Below the pieces are notes generated by a model. That model saw only the letters and a list, made by a program, of their open reading frames with translations. It searched no databases and had not been told where the DNA came from. Source: Rhodococcus sp. OK519 (GTDB lineage Bacteria > Actinomycetota > Actinomycetes > Mycobacteriales > Mycobacteriaceae). From it: 64,000 bases of DNA. The translations under genes were made by a program, and so were the position numbers. Below are positions 33,697-41,891 of this stretch, piece by piece (position 1 is the first letter of the stretch; each line of letters opens with the position of its first letter). Location: the NCBI RefSeq assembly GCF_003051005.1, contig NZ_QAOW01000001.1, forward strand, positions 1,364,001-1,428,000. The letters are read 5' to 3'.

Positions 33697-33840
33697 GCTG
33701 GTGAACCCTAGTCGGAAGCGCCCCCGTTCTCTTTGCGCGCGCCGACGTCATTCGGGGCTGACGTGATTCGGGGCTGTCGAAGCCGTGCAGGTCCGGGCTA
33801 GCGTGGAGGGAAGTCGAGTCGTCCGTCGAGGTGAGGTTCG

Positions 33841-34137
33841 ATGTTGTCGTACAGAGATGTAGTGAGGGATGTAGCGAGGTCGGGGGCCGCCGTGTTGTGT
33901 ACCGCCGCGGCGGTGTCGGGAGTCCTGTTGGCCGGGGCTGGTAGTGCGCAAGCGCAGGAGTCGCCGCGGGCGCCCGGAATCCTGGGATTCGAACTCGACG
34001 AGGAGGACGGCCGACCCACCGTCGAGATCGATTTCGTGGATCTCCAGGGCGAACGGCGCGAGATCGACGTGGATCTGCAGACCGGACGCATCGTGGAGGA
34101 CGAACCCGAGGACGACACGGCGGCCGTCGCTGGGTGA
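33841..34137 (+). CDS. Small secreted acidic protein, PepSY-like
   Basis: A 98-residue protein with a signal peptide: basic start (MLSYRDVVRDVARS), hydrophobic core (GAAVLCTAAAVSGVLLAGAG) and a likely AQA cleavage site near residue 39. The mature part (GRPTVEIDFVDLQGERREID, VDLQTGRIVED) resembles the second half of a PepSY domain, which often binds or inhibits proteases. ATG at 33841 follows GAGGTGAGG. It lies alone between treX (divergent) and amt. Function unknown. Confidence 0.7.
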   Translation: MLSYRDVVRDVARSGAAVLCTAAAVSGVLLAGAGSAQAQESPRAPGILGFELDEEDGRPTVEIDFVDLQGERREIDVDLQTGRIVEDEPEDDTAAVAG

Positions 34138-34343
34138 CGCCGACGCCGAACCGTCGACGCTCGTCCGGTGCGCCCGCGACACAGCGGTGGTAGCCGATTC
34201 TGGGGACTGACACCGCGAGATCTCTTCTCTAGACTGAAGGTTCGGCGACGCCGCACTCGCGGCAGCGCCGATCGGACGGTTTGTCCCGCATCCGACTCGT
34301 GACCGCCGGGGCGACCGGAGCATGCTCTCCGGAGGTGGCTTCC

Positions 34344-36017
34344 GTGACCGCAACGAATCCCGTCGACGCCGGCGACACCGCGTGGGTCCTGGTGTGCGCG
34401 GCACTGGTGCTGTTCATGGTCCCCGGGCTCGCCTTCTTCTATGCCGGAATGGTGAAGAGTCGCAACGTCTTGGTGATGATCCAGCAGAACTTCGTTCCGC
34501 TCGGTGTCGTGACAGTCGTGTGGGTGCTGATCGGCCACAGCATCGCGTTCAGCGACGACGCCGTCGGCGGACTGTTCGGTGATCTGAAGCTGTTCGCGTT
34601 GCAGAATCTGGACGAAGCGCCTAGTCCGGCAATGCATGTCGTGATGCCTGGGGTGGCCATTCCCGCGCTGGCGTTCGTCGCCTATCAGATGATGTTCGCG
34701 ATCATCACCCCCGCGCTCATCACCGGGGCGACCGCGAACCGGTTGAAGATCGCGGGGTGGGTGACGATCCTCGCCGTGTGGCCGGTGATCGTGTACGCGC
34801 CGATCGCGCACTGGCTGTTCAATCCCGAGGGATGGCTGGCTCGCCGAGGGGCGCAGGACTGGGCCGGCGGGATGGTGGTGCACGCGTCGGCCGGCGCTGC
34901 CGCGCTCGCGATCCTCCTTGTCGTGGGCAGGAGGACCGGGTGGCCCGAAAGCGAAACCGTCCCGCATTCGGTGCCGCTCACAATGATTGGCGCCGGAATC
35001 CTGTGGTTCGGGTGGTTCGGGTTCAATGCGGGAGATGGGTTGCAGGCAAACGGTATTGCTGCCCAGGCCCTGCTGAACACCCACGTGGCCGCGGCGACGG
35101 GCATGGTGATCTGGCTGATCGTCGAGCGATTCCGGCAGGGACGCGCCACCGTGGTGGGCGCGGCGACCGGCGCGGTGGCGGGGCTGGCCACGATCACGCC
35201 GTGTGCCGGCTACGTGGACACCGCGACCGCGCTGGCGATCGGCGCGATCGCGGGACTGGTGTGCCAGGTCGCGCTCCGCCTGAAGGTCCTCTTCCGGTTC
35301 GACGACGCGCTCGATGTGATCGCCGTCCACTTCGTCGGTGGCATACTCGGGTCGCTCCTGCTGGGTCTGTTCGGCAAGAAGGCCATCAACGCGATCGGCG
35401 CGGACGGGCTGTTCTTCGGTGGAGGCTTCTCGCTACTGGGAAACCAGGCGCTCGCGCTCGTGGTCGTGGTGGTGTTCTCCTTTGTCGTCACCCTTGCGAT
35501 CGCCTTTGCGGCGGAGAAGACCGTGGGACTGCGCCTGCCGGCCGACGAGGAGTTCGGACTGGACCGCCGGCGTCAGGGCATGGATGCCTACCAGTTCGCG
35601 CCGTCCTTCGTCGCCGGTGCGGGTCTCGCGTCCGGTGCCGTCGATCAGCCGCCGGTGACGTCCACCCGGATCGCGCCCTCGCCACCGGGCGAGCGCTACC
35701 GCCTCGTCACCGTGCTCGTCCGGGCGCTGGACGCGGGCCGCCTCGAACGGGCGCTGCGGGACGCCGGTGCGCGGTCGATCGTCGTGACCGAGGTGCATGC
35801 GCCGTCCGTGCATCGGGACACCGTGGTGATGCGCGATCGACGCAGCGAACTTGCGTTGGCGCAGCGGCTCAAGGTGGAAGTGCTGGTCCGGGAATCGGAT
35901 GTCGAGGCGGTGCTCGACGCCCTCGACGAGAACACGATCGGCGGCCACGACGGATTCGTGCAGGACGCGGCGCAACCGCTGACGCCGCAGCCTCGTTCCG
36001 ACGATCCCGTCAGCTGA
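34344..36017 (+). CDS. amt: Ammonium transporter fused to a PII-like domain
   Basis: Residues 1 to about 420 form an Amt channel of about 11 helices: GDTAWVLVCAALVLFMVPGL, FFYAGMVKSRNVL, MMFAIITPALITGATANRLK, the pore histidines in MVVHASAGAAAL and HFVGGILGSLLLG. After a Pro-rich linker, residues about 455-545 read YRLVTVLVRALDAGRLERAL, RDAGARSIVVTEV, LKVEVLVRESDVEAVLDALD, the beta-alpha-beta pattern of PII/GlnK. The T-loop region (HAPSVHRDTVVMRDRRSELA) has near-normal length but no tyrosine for uridylylation or adenylylation. Start GTG at 34344 with GGAGG 8-12 bases before; ATG-like starts upstream have none. Probably a self-regulated ammonium channel or sensor. It ends 8 bases inside the convergent CLC gene. 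Confidence 0.88.
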   Translation: MTATNPVDAGDTAWVLVCAALVLFMVPGLAFFYAGMVKSRNVLVMIQQNFVPLGVVTVVWVLIGHSIAFSDDAVGGLFGDLKLFALQNLDEAPSPAMHVVMPGVAIPALAFVAYQMMFAIITPALITGATANRLKIAGWVTILAVWPVIVYAPIAHWLFNPEGWLARRGAQDWAGGMVVHASAGAAALAILLVVGRRTGWPESETVPHSVPLTMIGAGILWFGWFGFNAGDGLQANGIAAQALLNTHVAAATGMVIWLIVERFRQGRATVVGAATGAVAGLATITPCAGYVDTATALAIGAIAGLVCQVALRLKVLFRFDDALDVIAVHFVGGILGSLLLGLFGKKAINAIGADGLFFGGGFSLLGNQALALVVVVVFSFVVTLAIAFAAEKTVGLRLPADEEFGLDRRRQGMDAYQFAPSFVAGAGLASGAVDQPPVTSTRIAPSPPGERYRLVTVLVRALDAGRLERALRDAGARSIVVTEVHAPSVHRDTVVMRDRRSELALAQRLKVEVLVRESDVEAVLDALDENTIGGHDGFVQDAAQPLTPQPRSDDPVS

Positions 36018-37275
36018 CGTGTTTCTCGAGTGGGGCGGTGTTCGGTCCCACCACCAACTGCCCGCGGTGGACGGCGATCAGCCAGACCGGCAGCACCGCG
36101 ATGCACAGCACCGGGATCACCCCGAACGACGCCACCATCGTCGCGCCGATGAACAGGCCCAGCCAGCAACTGCGCACCGCCACCACCAGGGCACCCAACA
36201 CCGCACACGACACCGAGAGCGCCAGCGGAACCGTGTCGAACACGGCGTGGACGAACAGACCGACATTGAGCCCGACGAACACGGACGCGAACGTCCGACC
36301 GCCGCGGAAGCCGCAACTCGACGCGACGAGTAGCGCGACGAGATTGATCAGTGCGAACAGGGCGAGGCGGCCCACCGACTGATTTCCGGCGTCCGCGGTG
36401 ACCCGACCCATGTTCTCCGCGTCCTTGAAGAGAGTGTCCGGTCCGCCGACCGCGCCGAGCACGCCGAGGACGGCTCCGCCCAGACCGATCGCGAGAACCG
36501 GATTCGGCAGCGCATGGAACAGTGCGTGCATCCGGTGGAACGCCGGAACACCGAGCAGGAAGAAGACCGCAGTTCCGACTGCGATCGCCGTCCCGATCAG
36601 GACGTGACCGATCGTGGGCCACCGGTACTCGGGGACGTCGATGATGAGCATCGGGCGATCGAGCAGGAGCATCGTCGCCGTTCCCGCGCCGGCCGCGACG
36701 AGGGGAGCGAACATGTTCTCCCAGAGTTCGCCTTTCGGGCGCCGTCCGGCGAGTTCGACGAACGCCAGCGGGCCGGCCAGCGGGGTACCGAACAGCACGC
36801 CGATCGTCGCAGACGTCGTCAACCAGACGACGCGCTTGGTCGGCATGCTCGGCCACAGCCGCCCCAGAACCCACGCCGCGACCGCGACGTTGATCGCGAT
36901 GAGCGGATTCTCGGGACCCAGACTGACTCCCGCGCCGAGGGCGAGGGCGACGACGAGCGCGAGCGACGGGAGCGACCTCAGCGGGATCGGTGGGCCCACC
37001 AGACCCGCGGTGGCAGGGTCCGGGCCGCCGTGGCCGGGTAGCTTCCACACCAGCAGACCGACCAGGAGTCCGATTCCGGTGAGTACCGCGAAGATCCACC
37101 ATCGGGCATAGCCGTCGAATCCGACGAGGTCCGGAATCCAGGTGTACAGCAGTGCGGTGACCCGGTCGGTCACGATCACCATCACGATCGGGATGACGGC
37201 GGCGCAAACTCCCACGAGAACCGAGGGGACGGCCTCGCGGGCAATCGTTCCGGTGCTCGGGAACACGACGTCCAA
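36010..37275 (-). CDS. CLC-type chloride channel/antiporter-like membrane protein
   Basis: Integral membrane protein of 421 residues with many hydrophobic helices. CLC signatures: GAGVSLGPENPLIAI, which corresponds to the G(K/R)EGP selectivity region and keeps the gating glutamate, GTPLAGPLAFVELA, and SSCGFRGGRTFASVFVGLN. The GSGIP serine motif is not clear (GHGGPDP lies in its place), so ion selectivity is uncertain. Start TTG at 37275 with GGAGG 5 bases upstream; the frame is open further but without a better start. No C-terminal CBS pair. Convergent with amt. Confidence 0.78.
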   Translation of the reverse strand: MDVVFPSTGTIAREAVPSVLVGVCAAVIPIVMVIVTDRVTALLYTWIPDLVGFDGYARWWIFAVLTGIGLLVGLLVWKLPGHGGPDPATAGLVGPPIPLRSLPSLALVVALALGAGVSLGPENPLIAINVAVAAWVLGRLWPSMPTKRVVWLTTSATIGVLFGTPLAGPLAFVELAGRRPKGELWENMFAPLVAAGAGTATMLLLDRPMLIIDVPEYRWPTIGHVLIGTAIAVGTAVFFLLGVPAFHRMHALFHALPNPVLAIGLGGAVLGVLGAVGGPDTLFKDAENMGRVTADAGNQSVGRLALFALINLVALLVASSCGFRGGRTFASVFVGLNVGLFVHAVFDTVPLALSVSCAVLGALVVAVRSCWLGLFIGATMVASFGVIPVLCIAVLPVWLIAVHRGQLVVGPNTAPLEKHVS

Positions 37276-37328
37276 CAGTGCCTCCGGCGGTTGCCCGATC
37301 GACGGGTCGGAGTGCTCGCTCCTCCACG

Positions 37329-37748
37329 CTACGACTCGTGATTGCCCGCCCGCAGGTTCTCGCGCAAGAGATATCCGAGCAACACCAGCGCCGGGATGCA
37401 CCAGATCCAGTAACCCCAGCCGAACAGCATCAGCGCGACATGGAAGGCGATCGCGCCGAACAGCCCGATTCGTGTCCACACGCCCCCGGCCAGGACGAGC
37501 ACGCCGATGGCAAGTTCGCCCGCCGCGACAACCAAACCCCACAGCGCCGGGTGCGCCATGAAGACATCCCGCCACGCCGTGCGAACGAACGGCAGGTACG
37601 ACAGGTCTGCGAATGGCCGGTACAGCTCGGCGTCGGCCGCGACGATGCCGACGTGGATGCCGGCGGTGAAGACGAAGAGTCCACCGACGAGCCGGCGGAG
37701 GAGATCGGCCGTACCACTCACGGCGCTCGGGGTGCTCGGGGCGCTCAC
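37329..37748 (-). CDS. DoxX-like small membrane protein
   Basis: A 139-residue protein with four hydrophobic helices: LLRRLVGGLFVFTAGIHVGI, WGLVVAAGELAIGVLVLAGG, RIGLFGAIAFHVALMLFGWG, and CIPALVLLGYLL. This is the DoxX/DoxD layout. GTG at 37748 overlaps the stop of the alcohol dehydrogenase gene (GTGA), so it was translationally coupled to a now broken gene. Function unknown; relatives occur with redox enzymes. Confidence 0.7.
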   Translation of the reverse strand: MSAPSTPSAVSGTADLLRRLVGGLFVFTAGIHVGIVAADAELYRPFADLSYLPFVRTAWRDVFMAHPALWGLVVAAGELAIGVLVLAGGVWTRIGLFGAIAFHVALMLFGWGYWIWCIPALVLLGYLLRENLRAGNHES

Positions 37749-38394
37749 GGCACGATGACTGCCCGGCCGCGCAACGTGCCGGCCGCGAGTCGGCGATACG
37801 CCTCGACACCGTCGTCGAGGGAGAACCGCTCGACCGCGATGTCGAGCACACCCTGGTGCGCGAGGTCGATCAGCTCGATGAGTTCGCTGCGCGAACCCCA
37901 GTACGGCGAAGCGACATTCGTCTCGTATGCACCGGTGAAGAAGCCGACGCGCGCAGCAGATTTCCCGTCGCCGAGCCCGACGATGGTGACGTCGGATCCG
38001 ACGCCGGCGACCGCTCGGCGATCGCGCCGGGCGCACCGAGCCCGGGCGGCGCGATGCCGAGTTCCCGTGCGCGGGAGCAGTAGTTCTCGAGTCCCTGCGC
38101 GCAGTGCCAGCACCGCCCACAGCCCCACGGCCCGTACACCACGACGTTCGTGCCGATCTCGAGGTCGGTGACGCCGGCGCCCACAGCGGCGACGCTTCCG
38201 GCGCCCTCATGTCCCAGTGTCATCGGGAGGTCGTACCCGAATTGCTCGGCCGGCAGGCCCATCACGAACTCGTCGGAGTGGCAGACGCCCGCGGCAGTGA
38301 TCTGGAGTAGGACTTCGCCGGGGCCGGGTTCGGGGGTCGGTATCTCGACGAGTTCCGGCTCGGCTCCGATTCGCGTGTACTGAATTGCCTTCAT
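37745..38394 (-). pseudogene. Zinc-dependent alcohol dehydrogenase with internal deletion and frameshift
   Basis: N-terminal half is normal: MKAIQYTRIGAEPELVEIP, zinc ligands in GVCHSDEF and TLGHEGAGSV, structural-zinc cysteines in GCGRCWHCAQGLENYC, ending at GAPGAIAE (near 38020). The C-terminal piece continues in another frame with AVAGVGSDVTIVGLGDGKSA to GRAVIVP at 37745. About 130 residues, including the whole Rossmann NAD-binding core, are missing. ATG at 38394 follows AAGGAGCGCGAG. Only about 210 of 345 residues are encoded and cannot form an enzyme. Confidence 0.85.
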
Positions 38395-38507
38395 CTCGCG
38401 CTCCTTCGACCTGGCCGTCACATCCTGAAAATTCGCTCTGCGATCGAGCATCGCACGGATTCGTTCACTCTCGGGACAGTGCCGAACCGCGGCGCTAGGT
38501 TCAGGGT

Positions 38508-38870
38508 ATGGGAGAGGAGACACCGGATCCCGAGCATCTCTACCGCTGCCTGTCCGAGCGGGCGCGACTTGCGTTGCTGCGCAACCCTCAGGGATTCGTG
38601 CCGCCGGAGTTCATCGGCCAGGTCATGAGCGTGTGCGGCGAAGAGAGCGTCTGCTACGCAGCCCCTGACGACGCACTGCCGCATTTCGCGATCTTTCAGG
38701 GCCCGGTGTCGGACTACCTGTATGCCCGCCGGCGGGACCTCGACGCCTGGTGGGAGGCGCTCGATCCGCAGGCACGCCGTGACCTCGCCCGTGGCCACCT
38801 GGCGCGCGAATCGGCGCTACTGGATTCCGACTACGCCGCGCTGCGCACGACTGGATCCGATTTGCGCTGA
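38508..38870 (+). CDS. Conserved-looking hypothetical protein, 120 residues
   Basis: Starts at ATG 38508 (MGEETPDPEHLYRCLSERAR) and is divergent from the broken alcohol dehydrogenase. It is highly charged, predicted mostly helical, with two cysteines (MSVCGEESVCYA) and tryptophans (DAWWEALDP). No known domain. No membrane segment or signal peptide. Codon use looks coding (GC-rich third positions). Upstream of the pucR-type regulator on the same strand. Confidence 0.6.
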   Translation: MGEETPDPEHLYRCLSERARLALLRNPQGFVPPEFIGQVMSVCGEESVCYAAPDDALPHFAIFQGPVSDYLYARRRDLDAWWEALDPQARRDLARGHLARESALLDSDYAALRTTGSDLR

Positions 38871-38965
38871 TTGCCCCGGTGTTTCGATGACGGGGCGGCG
38901 TCGGCGCCGCGTCTACTGTGGAGGCTCGGATCGACGACGGGACCGGTTCGGGAAGGTGTGAGAGC

Positions 38966-40177
38966 GTGACGGAGGGCGTGCCGGCCGAGCTGTGGCTGCG
39001 GGGCTATCTGACGACGACGCTCTCGCGTGAGGACCTGAGCGAGTTTCTCGCCGGACTCGAGGAGTCGTTCACGACAGATGTCCCCGAACTCGCTTCGGAC
39101 GCCGAACTGCAGCGGGACCTGCGCGCCGCGCTGCGCAGTCAGTTGGCCGCCTTCCTCGACGCGAGCCGGCTCTCGGCAGACGGGCCCGCTGGCGCGCCGG
39201 TGTCGAAGGAGGCGCACGGGCTGGCCCGCACGGTCGCGCAGCGGGGGCTCGAGTTGCGGGTCCTCTCGCAGCTGTACCACGCCGGTCATCGCGCGATGCT
39301 GACCTTCGCCACGGCCTTCCTCCACCACGAGGACCTGGACGCGGACTTCAAGCTCCAGGTGCTCACCACCATGTGGTCGCAGACCAGCGAGCTGCTCAAT
39401 GCCATGTTGGACGAGCTCGCCGTCACGTACTCGCAGGAACGGGAACAACTCCTGCAGGGCGCCTTCGCATCTCGCGTGACGACAGTCCGCGAGATACTCG
39501 ATGGCGGCGGAGATGCCGAGCAGGCCTCGGCTCGCCTCGGTTATCCGTTCCGACTCGCGCACACGGCCGTTGTCGTGTGGGCCGAGGATCCTGCACTGCT
39601 CACGGGCTCGCTCGACGGGGTCGTGTCCCGGATCGCCGGATCCCGACGAACTCTGTCCGTTCCCTCGGGGGCGCACGGAGTGTGGTCGTGGATTGTCGAC
39701 GACAACCCCGAGGCAGGTCCGCCGATCGTCGACCCCCAGGCGATTCCGGTGGGTGTGAGGGTCGCTGTCGGCGGCAGCGCACTCGGTGTCGAAGGATTCC
39801 GGCGTAGCCACCGCGAGGCACAGGCCGCGCAGCGTGTCGCCGAGACCGGGCGTCGGCGTGATTCGGTGACGCGGTACCCGGATGTCGAGATCGTGTCGAT
39901 GTTGTCGGCGGATCCGGTCGCCATGCGGGCGCTCGTCGAGCGGGAGCTGGGCGGACTGCTCGGGGATGAGGCCGCTTCCGAACGTCTGCGCGACACCATG
40001 CGAGCGGTGCTGGCCTGCAATGGCAACCAGGAGGCGGCGGCGCGGAGGCTGGGGATTCACAAGAACACAGTCCGATACCGTATCCAGCGTGCCGAGGAGA
40101 TTCTCGGCGTCGACCTGTTAGCGCACCGGCAGAAGCTCGAACTCGCGTTGGAGTGTCTCGACGTCTTCGGTGACTGA
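38966..40177 (+). CDS. PucR/CdaR-family transcription regulator
   Basis: Regulator of 403 residues. The C-terminal PucR HTH is clear: LRDTMRAVLACNGNQEAAAR, RLGIHKNTVRYRIQRAEEIL. The N-terminal two thirds form a sensor segment (ELRVLSQLYHAGHRAMLTFA) and a GGDEF-related middle domain (VGVRVAVGGSALGVEGFRRS). Such proteins respond to small metabolites. Start GTG at 38966 with GGAAGGTGTGAG upstream; an earlier ATG at 38918 is possible. Target unknown; the broken alcohol dehydrogenase 0.6 kb upstream on the other strand is a candidate. Confidence 0.82.
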   Translation: MTEGVPAELWLRGYLTTTLSREDLSEFLAGLEESFTTDVPELASDAELQRDLRAALRSQLAAFLDASRLSADGPAGAPVSKEAHGLARTVAQRGLELRVLSQLYHAGHRAMLTFATAFLHHEDLDADFKLQVLTTMWSQTSELLNAMLDELAVTYSQEREQLLQGAFASRVTTVREILDGGGDAEQASARLGYPFRLAHTAVVVWAEDPALLTGSLDGVVSRIAGSRRTLSVPSGAHGVWSWIVDDNPEAGPPIVDPQAIPVGVRVAVGGSALGVEGFRRSHREAQAAQRVAETGRRRDSVTRYPDVEIVSMLSADPVAMRALVERELGGLLGDEAASERLRDTMRAVLACNGNQEAAARRLGIHKNTVRYRIQRAEEILGVDLLAHRQKLELALECLDVFGD

Positions 40178-40283
40178 GCTGAGCTGCGAGGCCCTGCTTC
40201 CGTCGATCTGCGACGGACGATGTGCGGCTGTTCCTCAGCTCGATCCGCTCCTACGAGATGGGCTGACGAGCCCACGTGGTGAC

Positions 40284-40311
40284 AGGCGGCACCCCGCTGC
40301 AGGTGTCGCCT
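40284..40311. terminator. Bidirectional terminator hairpin
   Basis: AGGCGGCACC (40284-40293) pairs with GGTGTCGCCT (40302-40311), one G-U pair, 8-base loop. It sits between the convergent pucR-type and 13E12 genes. Confidence 0.6.
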
Positions 40312-40319
40312 ATCGGTCC

Positions 40320-41615
40320 TCATGCCGCGCGTGGTCCTGCGCGGTTGTGGGCGGGGATGGGTTTCCGGTACGGGTCCACCGAGCCTGGCGGTGTGAACCA
40401 CGGGTGGTGATCTTCGCCGATGGCTACTTCCCAGTGGGAGTGGTGGAGTAGCCGGTGGTGGTAGCGGCAGAGCAGCACCAGGTTGTCGAGGTCGGTGGGT
40501 CCGCCGTCGGCCCAATGTGTCACGTGGTGGCCTTCGCAGTGGGCGGGTGGTGTGCCGCAGCCCGGGAAGGTGCATCCGTGGTCGCGGGCCACGAGTGCGC
40601 GGCGCTGCTTTTTGGAGACTGTTCGGCTGCTGCGTCCCAGGTTCAGCGGCACTCCGTCGTCGATGACGATGGGGGTGAGGTGGCAGTCGCAGGCGAGGCG
40701 TCGTGCGGTGGCGATCGAGAGTGGCCCCATCCATGGCATGTGGGCGATGTCTTTGTCGCCGAACGGGTCTGGATTCCCGTTGTCACCCTCATGTTCCGTG
40801 TCGGTGCGCGTGAGGTCTGTCGCGTTCACGTGCAGGGATAGGTGTGGTTTTTCGCCGCCTTCGGTGGGTGAGTCTCCGGAGTCGAGGTAGTGGCGGAGGA
40901 TTTCGGTGAAGGCCTCGGCACGGCGGCTCCCGGGACTGCGCATGCCGGCGGGGTCGTCGACCGGATTCGTCGGCTTCGTCAACGCGGACAGCGCGGTGAG
41001 CAGCATCTCGCCGGTGACGGCGTCGAAATCGCCCTTCACGGCCACCCGACCGTTCAGAGTCTTCGACGCATGGAATTCGTTGCGGTCGGTGTCTTCGCTG
41101 GCGGGGAGGTCGTCGGATTCGAAGATTCGCTCGAGTTTCGCGATCGCACCCCGTAGCGCTTCCGTCGTCGCGGCAGGTCCGGTGGCGCAGTCGAGCAGCG
41201 CTTGTCGGCAGGGGCCGAGTGCTTCGTCGGGCATGCCGTTGGGGGGTTTCTCGCAGAACTTCGCGATCAGCGCGGCGTGGCCTCCGGAGATGCGACCACT
41301 CTCGTACTCGGCGGAAATCTCGGGTTGCCGACCGAGTGCGCGTCCGAGGGCGAGAATCCCTGCGGCGGCAGGCACTTCGAGCAGGGTGTTCGCCGCGAGC
41401 CACAGTTTGACGCTGCGGAACCCGAGGGTGTCGAATGAGACTGGCCGTTGGTCGATCTCGGCGACCATGGTGACCCGCAGGGCTTCGAGCCGTTCGATCT
41501 CGCGGGAGACGTCGAGAGTGGACTGCAACATCTGCGTCTCGGGGAGACGGCGCGCGTCGTCGGCGTGCAGCGATAGCGCTGAGGTGCTTGGTTCGATGAT
41601 TCCCCCCGGATTCAT
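40320..41615 (-). CDS. 13E12/DUF222 family protein with HNH endonuclease domain
   Basis: A 431-residue protein of the REP13E12 family, repeated in mycobacteria and rhodococci. DUF222 region (LEALRVTMVAEIDQRPVSFD, LGRQPEISAEYESGRISGGH) and C-terminal HNH nuclease: CTFPGCGTPPAHCEGHHVTH, WADGGPTDLDNLVLLCRYHH, with metal-binding Cys and His. The ATG at 41615 is only 6 bases after a TAAACT -10 box, so the message is probably leaderless. A perfect LexA box lies in the promoter, implying induction by DNA damage, as known for 13E12 genes of M. tuberculosis. Role in repair or mobility is unresolved. Confidence 0.88.
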   Translation of the reverse strand: MNPGGIIEPSTSALSLHADDARRLPETQMLQSTLDVSREIERLEALRVTMVAEIDQRPVSFDTLGFRSVKLWLAANTLLEVPAAAGILALGRALGRQPEISAEYESGRISGGHAALIAKFCEKPPNGMPDEALGPCRQALLDCATGPAATTEALRGAIAKLERIFESDDLPASEDTDRNEFHASKTLNGRVAVKGDFDAVTGEMLLTALSALTKPTNPVDDPAGMRSPGSRRAEAFTEILRHYLDSGDSPTEGGEKPHLSLHVNATDLTRTDTEHEGDNGNPDPFGDKDIAHMPWMGPLSIATARRLACDCHLTPIVIDDGVPLNLGRSSRTVSKKQRRALVARDHGCTFPGCGTPPAHCEGHHVTHWADGGPTDLDNLVLLCRYHHRLLHHSHWEVAIGEDHHPWFTPPGSVDPYRKPIPAHNRAGPRAA

Positions 41616-41621
41616 GTACCC

Positions 41622-41650
41622 AGTTTAGTTCGAACTAGTGTTCGAGTCAA
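41622..41650 (-). promoter_or_regulatory. SOS-controlled promoter with LexA box
   Basis: On the minus strand: -35 TTGACT (41650-41645), 17-base spacer, -10 TAAACT (41627-41622). The spacer holds TCGAAC-TAGT-GTTCGA (41630-41645), a perfect match to the actinobacterial LexA operator TCGAAC-N4-GTTCGA. Binding of LexA would block the polymerase. The start codon of the 13E12 gene follows 6 bases after the -10. Confidence 0.85.
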
Positions 41651-41891
41651 CGGCGTCTTCTTGCGCCATCTATCGGTGGGCATATCGCAAGTTTTTGCCG
41701 CACGAGGAGCTCGGGCGTCGGTTGTAGATCGCCTGCGCCCGTTCGGATGTGGAGATCCCGCCCGGGTGGGAGGTGCATCCGCCGGTAATGGCGACCCACT
41801 GGTCGAGATCGTCGCGACGCGCTACCATTGCGCCAATGACGACTTATTCTGATCCAAGATTGGGGGCCCAGTTCACCAACGGTGAGTGCTG

